Assembly: GCF_001620055.1 (NCBI RefSeq)
Contig: NZ_LQGY01000022.1
Span: 41,582-105,581, forward strand
Source of the DNA: Agromyces sp. NDB4Y10
Lineage (GTDB): Bacteria; Actinomycetota; Actinomycetes; Actinomycetales; Microbacteriaceae
Reading direction: 5' to 3'
Length of the DNA: 64,000 nt
The notes beneath the pieces are model-generated. The model did no database searches. It was given only the letters and a program-made list of their open reading frames with translations, and had not been told where the DNA came from. The stretch's first letter is position 1. Every line of letters begins with the position of its first letter. Position numbers and translations under genes: made by a program. Below, piece after piece: positions 1 through 8,492 of this stretch.

Positions 1-1644
1 CCGCGGGAAGGTGAGCAACTGCTCGGCGAGCTCGACGACCGCGTCGGGGATGTCGTGGTCCTCCGTCTCGACCACGGCGCCCCACCGCTCCACCTGGCGC
101 GACCACGCATCCTGCTGGCCCGTGGAGTAGCCGAGCGCCTTCGCCATGTCGCGTACCGCGCCCTTCGGGCGGTAGCTGATCACGTTCGCCACCTGCGCGG
201 CGTTCTGCCGGCCGTACTTGCCGTAGACGTACTGGATGATCTCCTCCCGTCGGTCGGAGTCGAAGTCGACGTCGATGTCGGGCTCCTCGTCGCGCAGCGA
301 CGACAGGAAGCGCTCGAACGGCAGTTCGTAGAAGATCGAGTCGACCCCGGTGATGTCGAGCACGTAGCAGACCGCCGAGTTCGCCGCCGAACCGCGACCC
401 TGGCACAGGATGCCGCGGCGTCGAGCCTCCTGCACGAGATCGTGCACGATCAGGAAGTAGCCGGGGAAGTCCTTCTGCTCGATCACGTCGAGCTCCTTCG
501 CGAGCCGGTCGCGCACGTGGTCCGGGAGTCCCGGATAGCGTCGCTCGGCGCCGCGCCACACGAGTTCGCGGAGCCACGACATGGGCGTGTGCCCCTCGGG
601 CACCTCCTGTCGGGGCAGCTTCGGCCGGGCGCTGCGCAGCCGGAACGACAGGTCGCGCGCGAGGGTCGCCGAGTGGGCGACGGCACCCGGGTAGCGGTCG
701 AACCGCGCGAGCATCTCGGCGCCGGAGCGCAGGTGGAGTCCGTCGGTCGCCGGGAGCCACCCGTCGAGCTCGTCGAGGCTGCGCCGCGCCCGCACCGCCG
801 CGAGCGCCGACGCCAGCCGGTGCTCGCCGGGGGTCGCGTAGTGCACGGCGTTCGTCGCGAGCACGGGCAGGTGCGCCCGGGCGGCGAGCCCGGCGAGCGC
901 GTCGTTGCGGACCTGGTCGAGCGGGTCGCCGTGGTCGGTGAGCTCGACGACGACGTGGTCGCGGCCGAACAGGGCGACGAGCCGGTCGAGTTCGCGCCAC
1001 GCGGCATCCGCCCCGCCCTCGCCCGCGAGCGCACGTCGCACCGCGCCCTTGCGGCACCCCGTGGAGACGACCCAGTGCCCGCCGCTGCGTTCGGCCAGGT
1101 CGTCGAGGTCGTACACCGGGCGGCCCTTCTCGCCGCCCGCGAGCTGGCCCGCGGTGATCGCCGACGCCAGCCGGTGGTAGCCCTCCTCGCGCCCGGCGAG
1201 CACGAGCAGGTGGTCGCCCTCGGGGTCGGCGGCGCCCATCTGCGGTTCGGTGAGGCCGAACGACAGCTCGGCGCCGAAGACCGTGTCGAGATCGGGGTAC
1301 GCCTCGGCGGCCTCGGCGAAGCGCACGACGCCGTAGAAGCCGTCGTGGTCGGTGATGGCGATGCCGCTGAGGCCGAGCCGGTGCGCCTCCTCGACCAGCC
1401 GTTCCGGCCCCGACGCGCCGTCGAGGAAGCTGAACGTCGAATGCGCGTGCAGCTCGGCGTACGGCACGATGGGGCCGGCCGGTCGTTCCTCGACGTCGCC
1501 CGAGGGGCGGTACGGATGCCGCTTCCGGCTCCATCCCGGGCTGTCGCCGCCGTCGGCGACGACCTTGGAACCGCTCGGCCGCTGCCGGTCGGAGAGCCGG
1601 CGTTCGAGCTCGGACCATGGGATCTCGGGGTTGTTCCAGCCCAT
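1..1644 (-). CDS. dnaE2: Error-prone DNA polymerase DnaE2, N-terminal part (cut by window edge)
   Basis: C-family translesion polymerase of the actinobacterial mutasome, which works with ImuB and ImuA' on damaged DNA. The visible 548 codons start at an ATG (1644) giving MGWNNPEIPW. They hold the PHP domain (HAHSTFSFLDGAS near residue 50; AITDHDGFYG) and the beginning of the polymerase core, including GRGSAANSAVCYV and the acidic palm motif PDIDVDFD near residue 455. The family is usually about 1,050-1,150 residues, so roughly half is missing off the left edge. The start codon overlaps the imuB stop by one base (TGATG), which implies translational coupling in imuA'-imuB-dnaE2. The DnaE2 rather than DnaE1 assignment rests on this operon and the short N-terminus. 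Confidence 0.95.
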   Translation of the reverse strand, partial: MGWNNPEIPWSELERRLSDRQRPSGSKVVADGGDSPGWSRKRHPYRPSGDVEERPAGPIVPYAELHAHSTFSFLDGASGPERLVEEAHRLGLSGIAITDHDGFYGVVRFAEAAEAYPDLDTVFGAELSFGLTEPQMGAADPEGDHLLVLAGREEGYHRLASAITAGQLAGGEKGRPVYDLDDLAERSGGHWVVSTGCRKGAVRRALAGEGGADAAWRELDRLVALFGRDHVVVELTDHGDPLDQVRNDALAGLAARAHLPVLATNAVHYATPGEHRLASALAAVRARRSLDELDGWLPATDGLHLRSGAEMLARFDRYPGAVAHSATLARDLSFRLRSARPKLPRQEVPEGHTPMSWLRELVWRGAERRYPGLPDHVRDRLAKELDVIEQKDFPGYFLIVHDLVQEARRRGILCQGRGSAANSAVCYVLDITGVDSIFYELPFERFLSSLRDEEPDIDVDFDSDRREEIIQYVYGKYGRQNAAQVANVISYRPKGAVRDMAKALGYSTGQQDAWSRQVERWGAVVETEDHDIPDAVVELAEQLLTFPR

Positions 1645-3200
1645 CAGTCGTACCTCGCCTCGGCCCACCAGCCCTCGGCGTCGCGGACGAGCAGCCACGC
1701 GCAGCCGTCGTGGTCGACGACCTGGAAGCGGTGGACGCGCCGCGCGCGCTCCGCATCCCACCAGCGCTCGACGACCGGCCACGGCCCCGCCCACGCCCGG
1801 ACCGGCGCGGGCCGTGCGGCGCCCGCCGCGAACGACACGGGTGCCGCCGAGATCGCCCCGCGGGCGTCGACGGCGACGGGCGAGCCGCCGTCGTCGACGA
1901 GCGTCACCGGCATCCGTTCGCGGAACACGCTCGCGGGGGCGAGCGCCGGGAGGCTGCCGGGCCACGGCGCCGCGGCCGTCGCGCGCTCCGGTGCGCGGTC
2001 GCCCCACGGTACGAGCACCTGCCGGTCGGCGAGCATGCGGCCGCCGCCGACCGCCGCCGTCACGACGCCCTCGTGCCCGAGCATGCTCTGCACGCGGGTG
2101 AGCCCGTGGTGCACGCGCTCGTCGGGCCCGCCGCCCCACAGGCCGGCCTCGTGGTTGCCCGTCGAGTCGACGCGCTCGGGTACGACGCGCAGCCGCACGA
2201 TCGGGGAATCGAGCCCGGCGTCGGCGGTGCCCGCGCCCTGCAACTGCCACCGCACCCGGTCGACCACGTCGGCGGGCGTGAACCAGTGCGGATGCAGCCA
2301 GCTTCGGCTCGAGTGCCCGCCGCGCTCGTCGTCGAGCTCGACGCGGATGCCCGTGCACACGAGCCGGACCGCCCGCATGCGCTCGATGAACTCGTCGGCC
2401 CGCACGCGGAACGCGAACGCGAGCTGGTCGATGCGGTCGAGCGGCGGCTCGAAGTGCTGCTCGATCTCGAAGTCGGGCGGGGGAGTGCGGGGAGCCACCC
2501 GCGACTGCTCACGGCCTGCGGCGCGGTCGTGGGCGAACGCACCGGCCGCGCCGAAGCGCCGTCGCACGTCGTCGTCGGGCAGCGCGGCGAACTCGCCGAG
2601 CGTGCGCACGCCGAGCCGGTGCAGCAGCGTCGCCGTGCGCGCGTCGACGACGAGCGACACGGACAACGGGGCGAGGAAGGCGGCCGCCCCGCCCGTCGCC
2701 ACCAGGTGCACGGGCGACCGCGAACCGGCACGGGAGGCCGCACGCGCCGCCTGCTCGGCCGCGAACGGTCCGTCGGCGACCCCGACCCGGGCGCCGACCA
2801 CGCCGAGCCCGGCGGCCGCGTCGAGCAGCGCCCGAGCCGCCGCCTCCTCGCCGCCGTAGTACCGTGCCGGGCCGCGGGCGCGCATCGCGAGCGTGCCCGG
2901 TCGCAGCACCTGCACGCCCGGCACGATGGCCTCGATGCCGCGCACCACCGGCTCGAACGCGCGATGGTCGAGCGCGGCGTCGTACTCGAGCACCGTGAGG
3001 GCGGTCGAGCGGTACTGCGCCTCGCGGAGCTTCAGCCCGCGCGTCACGCCGTCGCGCCGGGCGGCCGCCGAGCACGAGTGCACGAGCCCCTTCTCGGTGA
3101 GCGCCACCGGGAGGGCGGGGTCGACGCCGTGCTCGCGGCACGCAGCGAGCACGGGCCAGTCGGGACACCACAGCACGATGGTGCGCACCGCCGCGCTCAT
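1644..3200 (-). CDS. imuB: ImuB, catalytically degenerate Y-family polymerase homologue
   Basis: Adaptor of the SOS mutasome: a DinB/UmuC-like protein that in mycobacteria bridges DnaE2 to the sliding clamp and does not itself polymerise. The 518-residue product begins MSAAVRTIVLWCPDWPVLAA. The usual first catalytic motif (DxDxFFAxVE) is replaced by CPDWPVLAA, as in other ImuB proteins. Palm/fingers (ARYYGGEEAAAR), helix-hairpin-helix (LLHRLGVRTLGEFAALP) and little-finger regions follow. Near residue 350 the family's clamp-binding position reads HEAGLWGG, with Glu where the mycobacterial motif has Gln. The ATG overlaps the imuA' stop by 4 nt (ATGA), and its own stop overlaps the dnaE2 start. 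Expression should follow the SOS box at 3963. Confidence 0.93.
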   Translation of the reverse strand: MSAAVRTIVLWCPDWPVLAACREHGVDPALPVALTEKGLVHSCSAAARRDGVTRGLKLREAQYRSTALTVLEYDAALDHRAFEPVVRGIEAIVPGVQVLRPGTLAMRARGPARYYGGEEAAARALLDAAAGLGVVGARVGVADGPFAAEQAARAASRAGSRSPVHLVATGGAAAFLAPLSVSLVVDARTATLLHRLGVRTLGEFAALPDDDVRRRFGAAGAFAHDRAAGREQSRVAPRTPPPDFEIEQHFEPPLDRIDQLAFAFRVRADEFIERMRAVRLVCTGIRVELDDERGGHSSRSWLHPHWFTPADVVDRVRWQLQGAGTADAGLDSPIVRLRVVPERVDSTGNHEAGLWGGGPDERVHHGLTRVQSMLGHEGVVTAAVGGGRMLADRQVLVPWGDRAPERATAAAPWPGSLPALAPASVFRERMPVTLVDDGGSPVAVDARGAISAAPVSFAAGAARPAPVRAWAGPWPVVERWWDAERARRVHRFQVVDHDGCAWLLVRDAEGWWAEARYD

Positions 3201-3946
3201 GACGCCCTCGCGCCGAAGTCGGGGCGATGCACGACGGATGCCGCACCCGGGCCGACCGCGTCGGGCGTCGCGTCGACCGCCGCGAATCCGAGGTCGCCCG
3301 CGGGCAACCGCAGGCGCCGTCGGCTGCCCCGGCCGACCTCGCCGCGACCCGTCACCCGGACCACGACCTCGCGCTCGGCGAGGTGCCCGTGACCGCGGTC
3401 GAGCCCGGTCCAGTCGCTCTGCTCGAGCTCGAGGCGCGCATCGCTGCCGGGCCAGTCGCCGTCGACCAGCAGCAGGGCGCCGCGCTGGCGGAGCCGCGCC
3501 GCGAACCGCGACGCCTCGGCGGGCGCCAGGCGCCCCGCCGGGCGCACGGCCACCACGGGGATGACGTCGGCGAGCGCCGCCGCGACCGTGAGCCACTGCC
3601 GGCCGGGATCGGGCACGAGCACGAGCCGCTCGAGATCGATGCCGAACCGCGAGGCCGCCTCGACGCCGAACTCGGGAATGCCCGAGACCGCGACCCAGCG
3701 ACCGCTCCGCGACGGACCAGCGAGCGCCGCCATGAGCAGCGTGATCGACCCCTCGACCTGCACCACCGCGCCCTCGCGCAGGGCGCCGCCGGGCAGCACC
3801 GCGGCGAGCGCCGGATGCGTCGGCACCGCCCGCGAGTCGAGCCGCGTGGCCTGCATGCCCCGGATGCGCGCCTGGAGCTCCTCCACCCGCTCGACCCGGC
3901 CCGCGGCCGCGACGGAGGCGGTCGGCACGGATCGGGGAGCGGTCAT
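3197..3946 (-). CDS. imuA': ImuA' mutasome accessory protein
   Basis: Small actinobacterial RecA-like accessory protein that interacts with ImuB and is needed for damage-induced mutagenesis in mycobacteria. The 249-residue product (MTAPRSVPTASV...) has the family start RVEELQARIRGMQ, a degenerate P-loop region (LPGGALREGAVVQVEG), and a C-terminal DVIPVVAVRP / RQRGALLLVDGDWPGSD core. ATG at 3946 is chosen. An in-frame GTG at 3955 would add three residues but sits closer to the SOS box and has no better ribosome site. The gene ends 4 nt inside imuB. Identification rests largely on operon position plus these weakly conserved features. Confidence 0.85.
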   Translation of the reverse strand: MTAPRSVPTASVAAAGRVERVEELQARIRGMQATRLDSRAVPTHPALAAVLPGGALREGAVVQVEGSITLLMAALAGPSRSGRWVAVSGIPEFGVEAASRFGIDLERLVLVPDPGRQWLTVAAALADVIPVVAVRPAGRLAPAEASRFAARLRQRGALLLVDGDWPGSDARLELEQSDWTGLDRGHGHLAEREVVVRVTGRGEVGRGSRRRLRLPAGDLGFAAVDATPDAVGPGAASVVHRPDFGARAS

Positions 3947-3962
3947 CGTCACCACTCAATGT

Positions 3963-3978
3963 TCGAACACATGTTCGA
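3963..3978. promoter_or_regulatory. SOS (LexA) box of the imuA'-imuB-dnaE2 operon
   Basis: TCGAACACATGTTCGA is a perfect palindrome matching the actinobacterial LexA consensus TCGAAC-N4-GTTCGA. It lies 16 bp upstream of the imuA' ATG (3946). LexA bound here would block the mutasome promoter, with release after RecA-dependent LexA self-cleavage. It is the only such site I found in the window. Confidence 0.93.
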
Positions 3979-4086
3979 ATACGGCAAGTCCCGGATGCCA
4001 CGCGTCCGCGCCCCCGGGCAGGGGTCGCCGACCGCGGCGGCACCCCGCGGCATCCGCTCGCACCCGCCGACCGCGGCGCGCGACGC

Positions 4087-4164
4087 GCGACACCGGGGTG
4101 CCTCGATGCCGGGATGTCTCGACGCCTGGATGCCGCGACACCGTGCTGCCTCGACGTGGGGATG
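4087..4164. repeat. Imperfect 30-bp direct repeat in the imuA'-tRNA-Leu spacer
   Basis: Two copies, 4087-4116 and 4135-4164, agree at 25 of 30 positions (both begin GCGACACCG and end GGGATG or GGGGATG). They are 48 bp apart. The middle segment repeats a shorter CTCGAYGCC...GATG core. This repeat, the SOS box and the tRNA terminator are all I can identify in the 370-bp spacer 3947-4316. No convincing coding sequence lies there. Confidence 0.6.
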
Positions 4165-4274
4165 CCGTTCTCAGGAGATCTCGGCCGGATCGCACGTTCC
4201 TCAGGACGACACGCCGTGCCGGACGGCGACCCGCCGGGGGGACTCCTGAAAACGGGTTCGAAACCCCGGAAACG

Positions 4275-4308
4275 CGAGAAGGCCGGATCCGAAGATCCGG
4301 CCTTCTCG
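4275..4308 (-). terminator. Terminator hairpin downstream of tRNA-Leu
   Basis: Perfect 15-bp stem (CGAGAAGGCCGGATC) with a CGAA tetraloop (4290-4293), nine bases past the tRNA 3' end on the minus strand. The U-tract after the stem is weak (GTTTC), as is common for GC-rich actinobacterial terminators. Confidence 0.85.
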
Positions 4309-4316
4309 ACAACGCG

Positions 4317-4401
4317 TGCGCGAGGGGGGACTTGAACCCCCACGCCCTATACGGGCACTAGCACCTCAAGCTAGCGCGTCTGCCAATTCCGCCACCCGCG
4401 C
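4317..4401 (-). tRNA. tRNA-Leu (anticodon GAG)
   Basis: An 85-nt class II tRNA. The acceptor stem GCGCGGG pairs with CTCGCGC (one G-U), with A as discriminator base. The D-arm is GGCGGAATTGGCAGACGC. The anticodon stem CTAGC/GCTAG encloses loop TTGAGGT, so the anticodon is GAG and reads CUC/CUU. A long variable arm (TGCCCGTATAGGGCG) and T-arm GGGGGTTCAAGTCCCCC complete the fold. CCA is not encoded. A strong hairpin terminator follows. Confidence 0.96.
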
Positions 4402-4480
4402 GTTGTCTCGGCCCTGATCGCTCAGCGGCCGTAGAAGACATTAGCACGGTTTTCGAGGCCCACTGAACACGGCCCGGCGC

Positions 4481-4486
4481 TAGCGT
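4481..4486 (+). promoter_or_regulatory. Minus-10 box TAGCGT of a leaderless M20 peptidase transcript
   Basis: TAGCGT is followed by exactly seven bases (GGACCGC) and then the ATG at 4494. Transcription would start at or next to the start codon. The same layout recurs at many genes in this window. Confidence 0.6.
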
Positions 4487-4493
4487 GGACCGC

Positions 4494-5849
4494 ATGGCCG
4501 AGACCACCCCGACCGACGCCCGCCCGACCACCGGAGGCGCCGCAGCTGGCCTTCCGGACGGACTCGACGAGACCGCGCTGATCGCCCGCGACCTCATCCG
4601 GTTCGACACGACCAACCACGGCGAGGGCCGGTCGAACGGCGAGCGCGAGGCCGCCGAGTACGTCGAGGCGCGGTTGCGGGCCATGGGCCTCGAGCCGGCC
4701 GTGTACGAGTCCGCGCCCGGCCGCGCGAGCGTCGTGGCGCGGGTTCCGGGCGCGAACCCGGACAAGCCCGCCCTGGTGCTCCACGGCCACCTCGACGTGG
4801 TGCCGGCCGACCCGCGGAACTGGAGCGTGGACCCGTTCGCGGGCGAGATCCGCGACGGCATGCTCTGGGGCCGCGGCGCGGTCGACATGAAGGACATGGA
4901 CGCGATGATCCTCACGGCGGTCGGCGACATCCTCGCCGAGGGCCGACTGCCCGAGCGCGAGCTCGTGCTCGGGTTCTTCGCCGACGAGGAGGCCGGCGGC
5001 CTCTACGGCGCGAGCTGGCTCGTCGACGAGCACCCCGAGCTGTTCGCCGGCGCCACCGAGGCCATCAGCGAGGTCGGCGGCTACTCGATCACGGTCGGCG
5101 GGCAGCGCGCCTACCTGCTCCAGACGGGGGAGAAGTCGCTCGTCTGGGTGCGCCTCGTCGCGCACGGCACGGCCGCGCACGGCTCGCGCCTGGTGGGCGA
5201 CAACGCCGTCACGAAGCTCGCCGAGGCGATCGCCCGCATCGGCCGCCGCGAATGGCCCCTGCGACTCACCGACACGACGCGCGAACTGCTCGCGGCGATC
5301 GCGGCGGCCATCGGCGCCGACCCCGAGCAGGTCTCGCCCGACGAGCTGGCGCTCGCCACCGGATCCGCCTCCGGCTTCATCACCGCGACGCTCCGCACGA
5401 CGTCGAACCCGACGCTGCTCGACGCCGGGTACAAGCACAACGTCATCCCCGACCGCGCCGAGGCCCTCGTCGACATCCGGACGCTGCCGGGCGAGGAGGA
5501 GGCGGTCCTCGCGGAGATCCGCGAGCTCATCGGCCCCGACATCGAGATCCAGACCGTGCACCGCGACGTCGGACTCGAGGCGCCCACGCACGGACCGCTC
5601 GTCGATGCGGTCACCAGCGCCCTGCACGCGCACGATCCGGAGGCGACCGTGTTCCCGTACCTGCTGAGCGGCGGCACCGACAACAAGTCGCTGTCGCGAC
5701 TCGGCATCGCCGGCTACGGGTTCGCGCCGCTCCGCCTGCCCGACGGACTCGACTTCCCGGCGATGTTCCACGGCGTCGACGAGCGCGTGCCGCTCGACGC
5801 ACTAGTCTTCGGTAGGCGGGTCCTGCGCGACCTGCTCCTCGCGTACTGA
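4494..5849 (+). CDS. M20 family metallopeptidase (ArgE/DapE/CPG2 type)
   Basis: Predicted zinc-dependent exopeptidase or deacylase of 451 residues. The di-metal site is recognisable: [11 protein letters not shown] near residue 100, [11 protein letters not shown] near 130, ADEEAGG near 165, and a late [11 protein letters not shown] supplying the last His. The lid/dimerisation domain lies between about 190 and 310. Start ATG 4494 (MAETTPTD) is chosen over an in-frame GTG at 4485 because the GTG lies inside the minus-10 box. A single-gene unit upstream of uppP. Substrate cannot be told from sequence; succinyl-diaminopimelate desuccinylase-like or dipeptidase roles are both possible. Confidence 0.9.
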   Translation: MAETTPTDARPTTGGAAAGLPDGLDETALIARDLIRFDTTNHGEGRSNGEREAAEYVEARLRAMGLEPAVYESAPGRASVVARVPGANPDKPALVLHGHLDVVPADPRNWSVDPFAGEIRDGMLWGRGAVDMKDMDAMILTAVGDILAEGRLPERELVLGFFADEEAGGLYGASWLVDEHPELFAGATEAISEVGGYSITVGGQRAYLLQTGEKSLVWVRLVAHGTAAHGSRLVGDNAVTKLAEAIARIGRREWPLRLTDTTRELLAAIAAAIGADPEQVSPDELALATGSASGFITATLRTTSNPTLLDAGYKHNVIPDRAEALVDIRTLPGEEEAVLAEIRELIGPDIEIQTVHRDVGLEAPTHGPLVDAVTSALHAHDPEATVFPYLLSGGTDNKSLSRLGIAGYGFAPLRLPDGLDFPAMFHGVDERVPLDALVFGRRVLRDLLLAY

Positions 5850-5938
5850 CGTCCTCGTACCGAAGCGCGCTCCGACACACTCCGACCACGACGGTCCCGT
5901 GCCCTCCGCCGTCCGGAGGGCGGAAGGGCGATATCCAG

Positions 5939-6757
5939 TTGATCGAAGCGATCATCCTCGGCCTCGTGCAGGGCCTGACCGAGTTCCTGCCGATCTCCTC
6001 GAGCGCGCACCTGCGGATCCTCGGCGAGTTCCTGCCGAACGCGGCCGACCCCGGCGCGGCCTTCACCGCGATCACGCAGCTCGGCACCGAGGCCGCGGTC
6101 GTCGTCTTCTTCTGGCGCGACATCGTCCGCATCGTGCGCAACTGGTTCGCCTCGCTCGCCGGCCGCGTGCCGCGGAACGACCCGGACGCGCGCATGGGCT
6201 GGCTGATCATCGTCGGCTCGATCCCGATCGTGGTGCTCGGCCTGCTGTTCCAGGACCAGATCGAGACGGTGTTCCGCTCGCTCTACGTGGTGGCGACGAT
6301 GCTCATCGTGTTCGGCATCGTGCTCGGCCTCGCCGACTGGGCGGGCGCCAAGCGCCGCAAGCTCGACGACCTCACCGTGCCGCACGGCCTCTACTTCGGG
6401 CTGGCGCAGTCGCTGGCGCTGATCCCCGGCGTCTCGCGCTCGGGCGGCACGATCACGATGGGACTTCTGCTCGGCTACGAGCGGGCCGCGGCGGCGCGGT
6501 ACGCGTTCCTGCTGGCGATCCCCGCGGTGTTCGGCTCGGGCTTCTACCAGCTGTTCAAGAGCTGGGGCGAACCGGCCGTCTACGGGCCGCTCGAGACAGC
6601 CGTGGCGACCGCGGTCGCGTTCGTCGTCGCCATCCTCGTGATCGCGTTCTTCATGAGCTACATCTCGAAGCGCAGCTTCCTGCCGTTCGTGATCTACCGC
6701 ATCGCGCTCGGGCTCACGATCTTCGTCCTGCTCGGCACGGGGGTGCTGCAGCCCTAG
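5939..6757 (+). CDS. uppP: Undecaprenyl-diphosphate phosphatase UppP (BacA)
   Basis: Integral membrane enzyme that dephosphorylates undecaprenyl diphosphate, recycling the carrier lipid for peptidoglycan and other wall polymers; it can confer bacitracin tolerance when overproduced. The 272-residue product shows both family signatures: [10 protein letters not shown] at residues 14-23 and PGVSRSGGT near 165, which carry the catalytic Glu/His and Arg/Ser. About eight hydrophobic segments span the length. TTG at 5939 is taken as start because it gives the typical N-terminus [18 protein letters not shown] and is preceded by a purine-rich site. Confidence 0.95.
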   Translation: MIEAIILGLVQGLTEFLPISSSAHLRILGEFLPNAADPGAAFTAITQLGTEAAVVVFFWRDIVRIVRNWFASLAGRVPRNDPDARMGWLIIVGSIPIVVLGLLFQDQIETVFRSLYVVATMLIVFGIVLGLADWAGAKRRKLDDLTVPHGLYFGLAQSLALIPGVSRSGGTITMGLLLGYERAAAARYAFLLAIPAVFGSGFYQLFKSWGEPAVYGPLETAVATAVAFVVAILVIAFFMSYISKRSFLPFVIYRIALGLTIFVLLGTGVLQP

Positions 6758-6765
6758 GCGAGCGG

Positions 6766-6794
6766 ATGCCGCGCCGCGGGCGTGCGCGCGGCAT
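6766..6794. terminator. Possible bidirectional terminator between uppP and PAC2 gene
   Basis: Inverted repeat ATGCCGCGC / GCGCGGCAT (6766-6774 and 6786-6794) with an 11-nt loop, between two convergent genes. There is no clear T-run, so confidence is limited. Confidence 0.5.
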
Positions 6795-6828
6795 AACGGC
6801 TTCCGCCCCGGCCGGTCGGGTCCGCGGC

Positions 6829-7788
6829 TCAGGCCCCGTCGCGAGGGCGCCAGGGGCCGCTCCCGCCGGGCTGGTCGCCGCGGCGGCGCAGGTACCGCTC
6901 GAACTCCTGCGCGATCGCCTCGCCGGAGGCCTCGGGGGCGTCGGCGGCGTCGCGGGCCTGCTCGAGCTGCTGGATGTAGCCGGCCATCTCGTCGTCGTCG
7001 GAGGCGAGGGCGTCCACGCTCGCCTCCCAGGCCTGCGCCTCGTCCTCGAGGGAGCCGCGCGGGATGCTGAGGCCGGTGAGCTCCTCGACCTTGCCGAGCA
7101 GCGCGAGCACGGCCTTGGGGGACGGCGCGTTGTGCACGTAGTGGGGCACGGACGCCCAGAGCGAGACGGTCGGGATCCCGACCCGCTCGGCCTGGTCGGC
7201 GATCACGCTGAGGATCCCGACGGGACCCTCGTAGGTCGATCGCTCGACGCCGAGCGCGGCGCGCACCTCGGGGTTCTCGCTCGAGGCGAAGACGGCGAGC
7301 GGGCGCGTGTGGGGCGCGTCGGCGAGCATCGCGCCGAGCAGCACGATGCCCTCGATGTCGGCCGACAGCGCGGCGTCGACGAGCTCGGCGGCGAAGCCCT
7401 TCCACGTGCGCGCGGGCTCGGCGCCGAGGAGCACGTGGAGCGCGTCGGCACCGGGTCCGGTGACGCCCTCCTCGTCGGGCTCGGCGGGGATGCCGCTCGG
7501 GCCGAGGATCGCCGCGCCGGGCCAGGAGAGCCGCCGCGAGCCGTCCGGCTCGGACTGGATCGTCGGGCGCGTGAACTGGTAGTCGAAGTAGAGCTCGGGA
7601 TCGACGGCCGCGACCTCGACGAGGCGGAGTCGCTCGGCGAGGAGCCGGGCGGCGCCGGTGGCCGCCTCGCCCGCGTCGTTCCACCCCTCGAATGCGACGA
7701 TGAGGAGTCGTCCGCCCTGGAACCCGGTCGGCTGCTGCACTCGGTTCGCCCCGCTTCCCGAACCCGGGACCTCCGGGCTCACCTCCAC
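6829..7788 (-). CDS. PAC2 family protein (first of two)
   Basis: A 319-residue member of the PAC2 superfamily, named for archaeal/eukaryotic proteasome assembly chaperones; bacterial function is unproven. Typical core motifs are LLIVAFEGWNDAGEAA (residues 28-43), DFQFTRP-like YFDYQFTRPTI, VLLGAMLADAPHTRP and WASVPHYVHNAPSPKA. The acidic C-terminal third is probably helical. GTG at 7788 is used; a GTG at 7782 is also possible. It is transcribed divergently from the HAD-trmI unit, at the edge of the locus that in many actinobacteria holds proteasome genes. A second PAC2 gene lies at 59615-60532. Confidence 0.88.
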   Translation of the reverse strand: MEVSPEVPGSGSGANRVQQPTGFQGGRLLIVAFEGWNDAGEAATGAARLLAERLRLVEVAAVDPELYFDYQFTRPTIQSEPDGSRRLSWPGAAILGPSGIPAEPDEEGVTGPGADALHVLLGAEPARTWKGFAAELVDAALSADIEGIVLLGAMLADAPHTRPLAVFASSENPEVRAALGVERSTYEGPVGILSVIADQAERVGIPTVSLWASVPHYVHNAPSPKAVLALLGKVEELTGLSIPRGSLEDEAQAWEASVDALASDDDEMAGYIQQLEQARDAADAPEASGEAIAQEFERYLRRRGDQPGGSGPWRPRDGA

Positions 7789-7803
7789 AATAGGCCGTGC
7801 GGA

Positions 7804-7809
7804 TAGAAT
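7804..7809 (+). promoter_or_regulatory. Minus-10 box TAGAAT for the HAD-trmI unit
   Basis: TAGAAT lies 8 nt before the GTG start at 7818, the leaderless arrangement seen repeatedly here. It decides the start codon of the HAD gene. Confidence 0.6.
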
Positions 7810-7817
7810 CGCCGGTT

Positions 7818-8492
7818 GTGACCCCAGCCCTCCCCGCCGCCGTCCTGTGGGACATGGACGGCACCCTCGTCGACACCGAGCCCTACTGGATGCGAGCCGA
7901 AGGCGAGCTCGTCCGCGAGTTCGGCGGCAGCTGGACCGACGAGGACGCCCTGCAGGTCGTCGGCGCCGGCCTCTGGGAGGCCGCCGCCGTGTTCCAGCGC
8001 GCGGGGGTCGACCTCGACGCCGACACGATCGTCGCGCGCCTGACCGCGCGCGTCCGCGAGCAGCTCGCCGAGCACGGCGTGCCGTGGCAGCCGGGCGCGC
8101 AGGCGCTGCTGAAGTCCGTTCGCGACGCGGGCATCCCGACGGCGCTCGTCACCATGTCGGTGCGCTCGATGGCCGAGGACATCGTCGCGGCGATCCCGTT
8201 CGAGGCGTTCGACCTGCTCGTCACGGGTGACGAGGTCGCCGAGCCGAAGCCCCACCCCGAGCCGTACCTGACGGCCGCCGAGCGGCTCGGCGTGGCCATC
8301 GGCGACTGCGTCGCGATCGAGGACTCGGTGCCCGGGCTCCGTTCCGCGGCATCCGCCGGCACCGTCGCGATCGGCGTGCCGCACATGGTGCCCCTCGACC
8401 CGGCCGCCGCGCAGGTCATCTGGGACTCGCTCGACGGGCGGACCGTCGACGACATCGCCCGCGTCGTGGCATCCGCGAGGGAGACCGCATGA
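7818..8492 (+). CDS. HAD superfamily phosphatase/phosphomutase-like hydrolase
   Basis: Cytosolic HAD hydrolase of 224 residues with all four motifs: nucleophile motif WDMDGTLVDTEPYW near residue 9, Thr/Ser motif LVTMSVRS near 111, Lys motif EPKPHPEPY near 150 and acidic motif IEDSVPGLRSA near 175. The cap is of the small alpha-helical type (beta-phosphoglucomutase-like subfamily). GTG 7818 is chosen by its distance from the minus-10 box. The stop overlaps the trmI start by 4 nt (ATGA), so the two are translationally coupled. Substrate is unknown. Confidence 0.9.
   Translation: MTPALPAAVLWDMDGTLVDTEPYWMRAEGELVREFGGSWTDEDALQVVGAGLWEAAAVFQRAGVDLDADTIVARLTARVREQLAEHGVPWQPGAQALLKSVRDAGIPTALVTMSVRSMAEDIVAAIPFEAFDLLVTGDEVAEPKPHPEPYLTAAERLGVAIGDCVAIEDSVPGLRSAASAGTVAIGVPHMVPLDPAAAQVIWDSLDGRTVDDIARVVASARETA

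Noticed and set aside
55..2859. A 934-codon plus-strand frame over dnaE2/imuB
   Set aside because: Arg/Ala/Pro-rich low-complexity translation, antisense to genes with catalytic motifs.
4240..4270. T-arm-like GGGTTCGAAACCC, possible second tRNA or tRNA remnant
   Set aside because: No acceptor stem, D-arm or anticodon arm can be folded around it.
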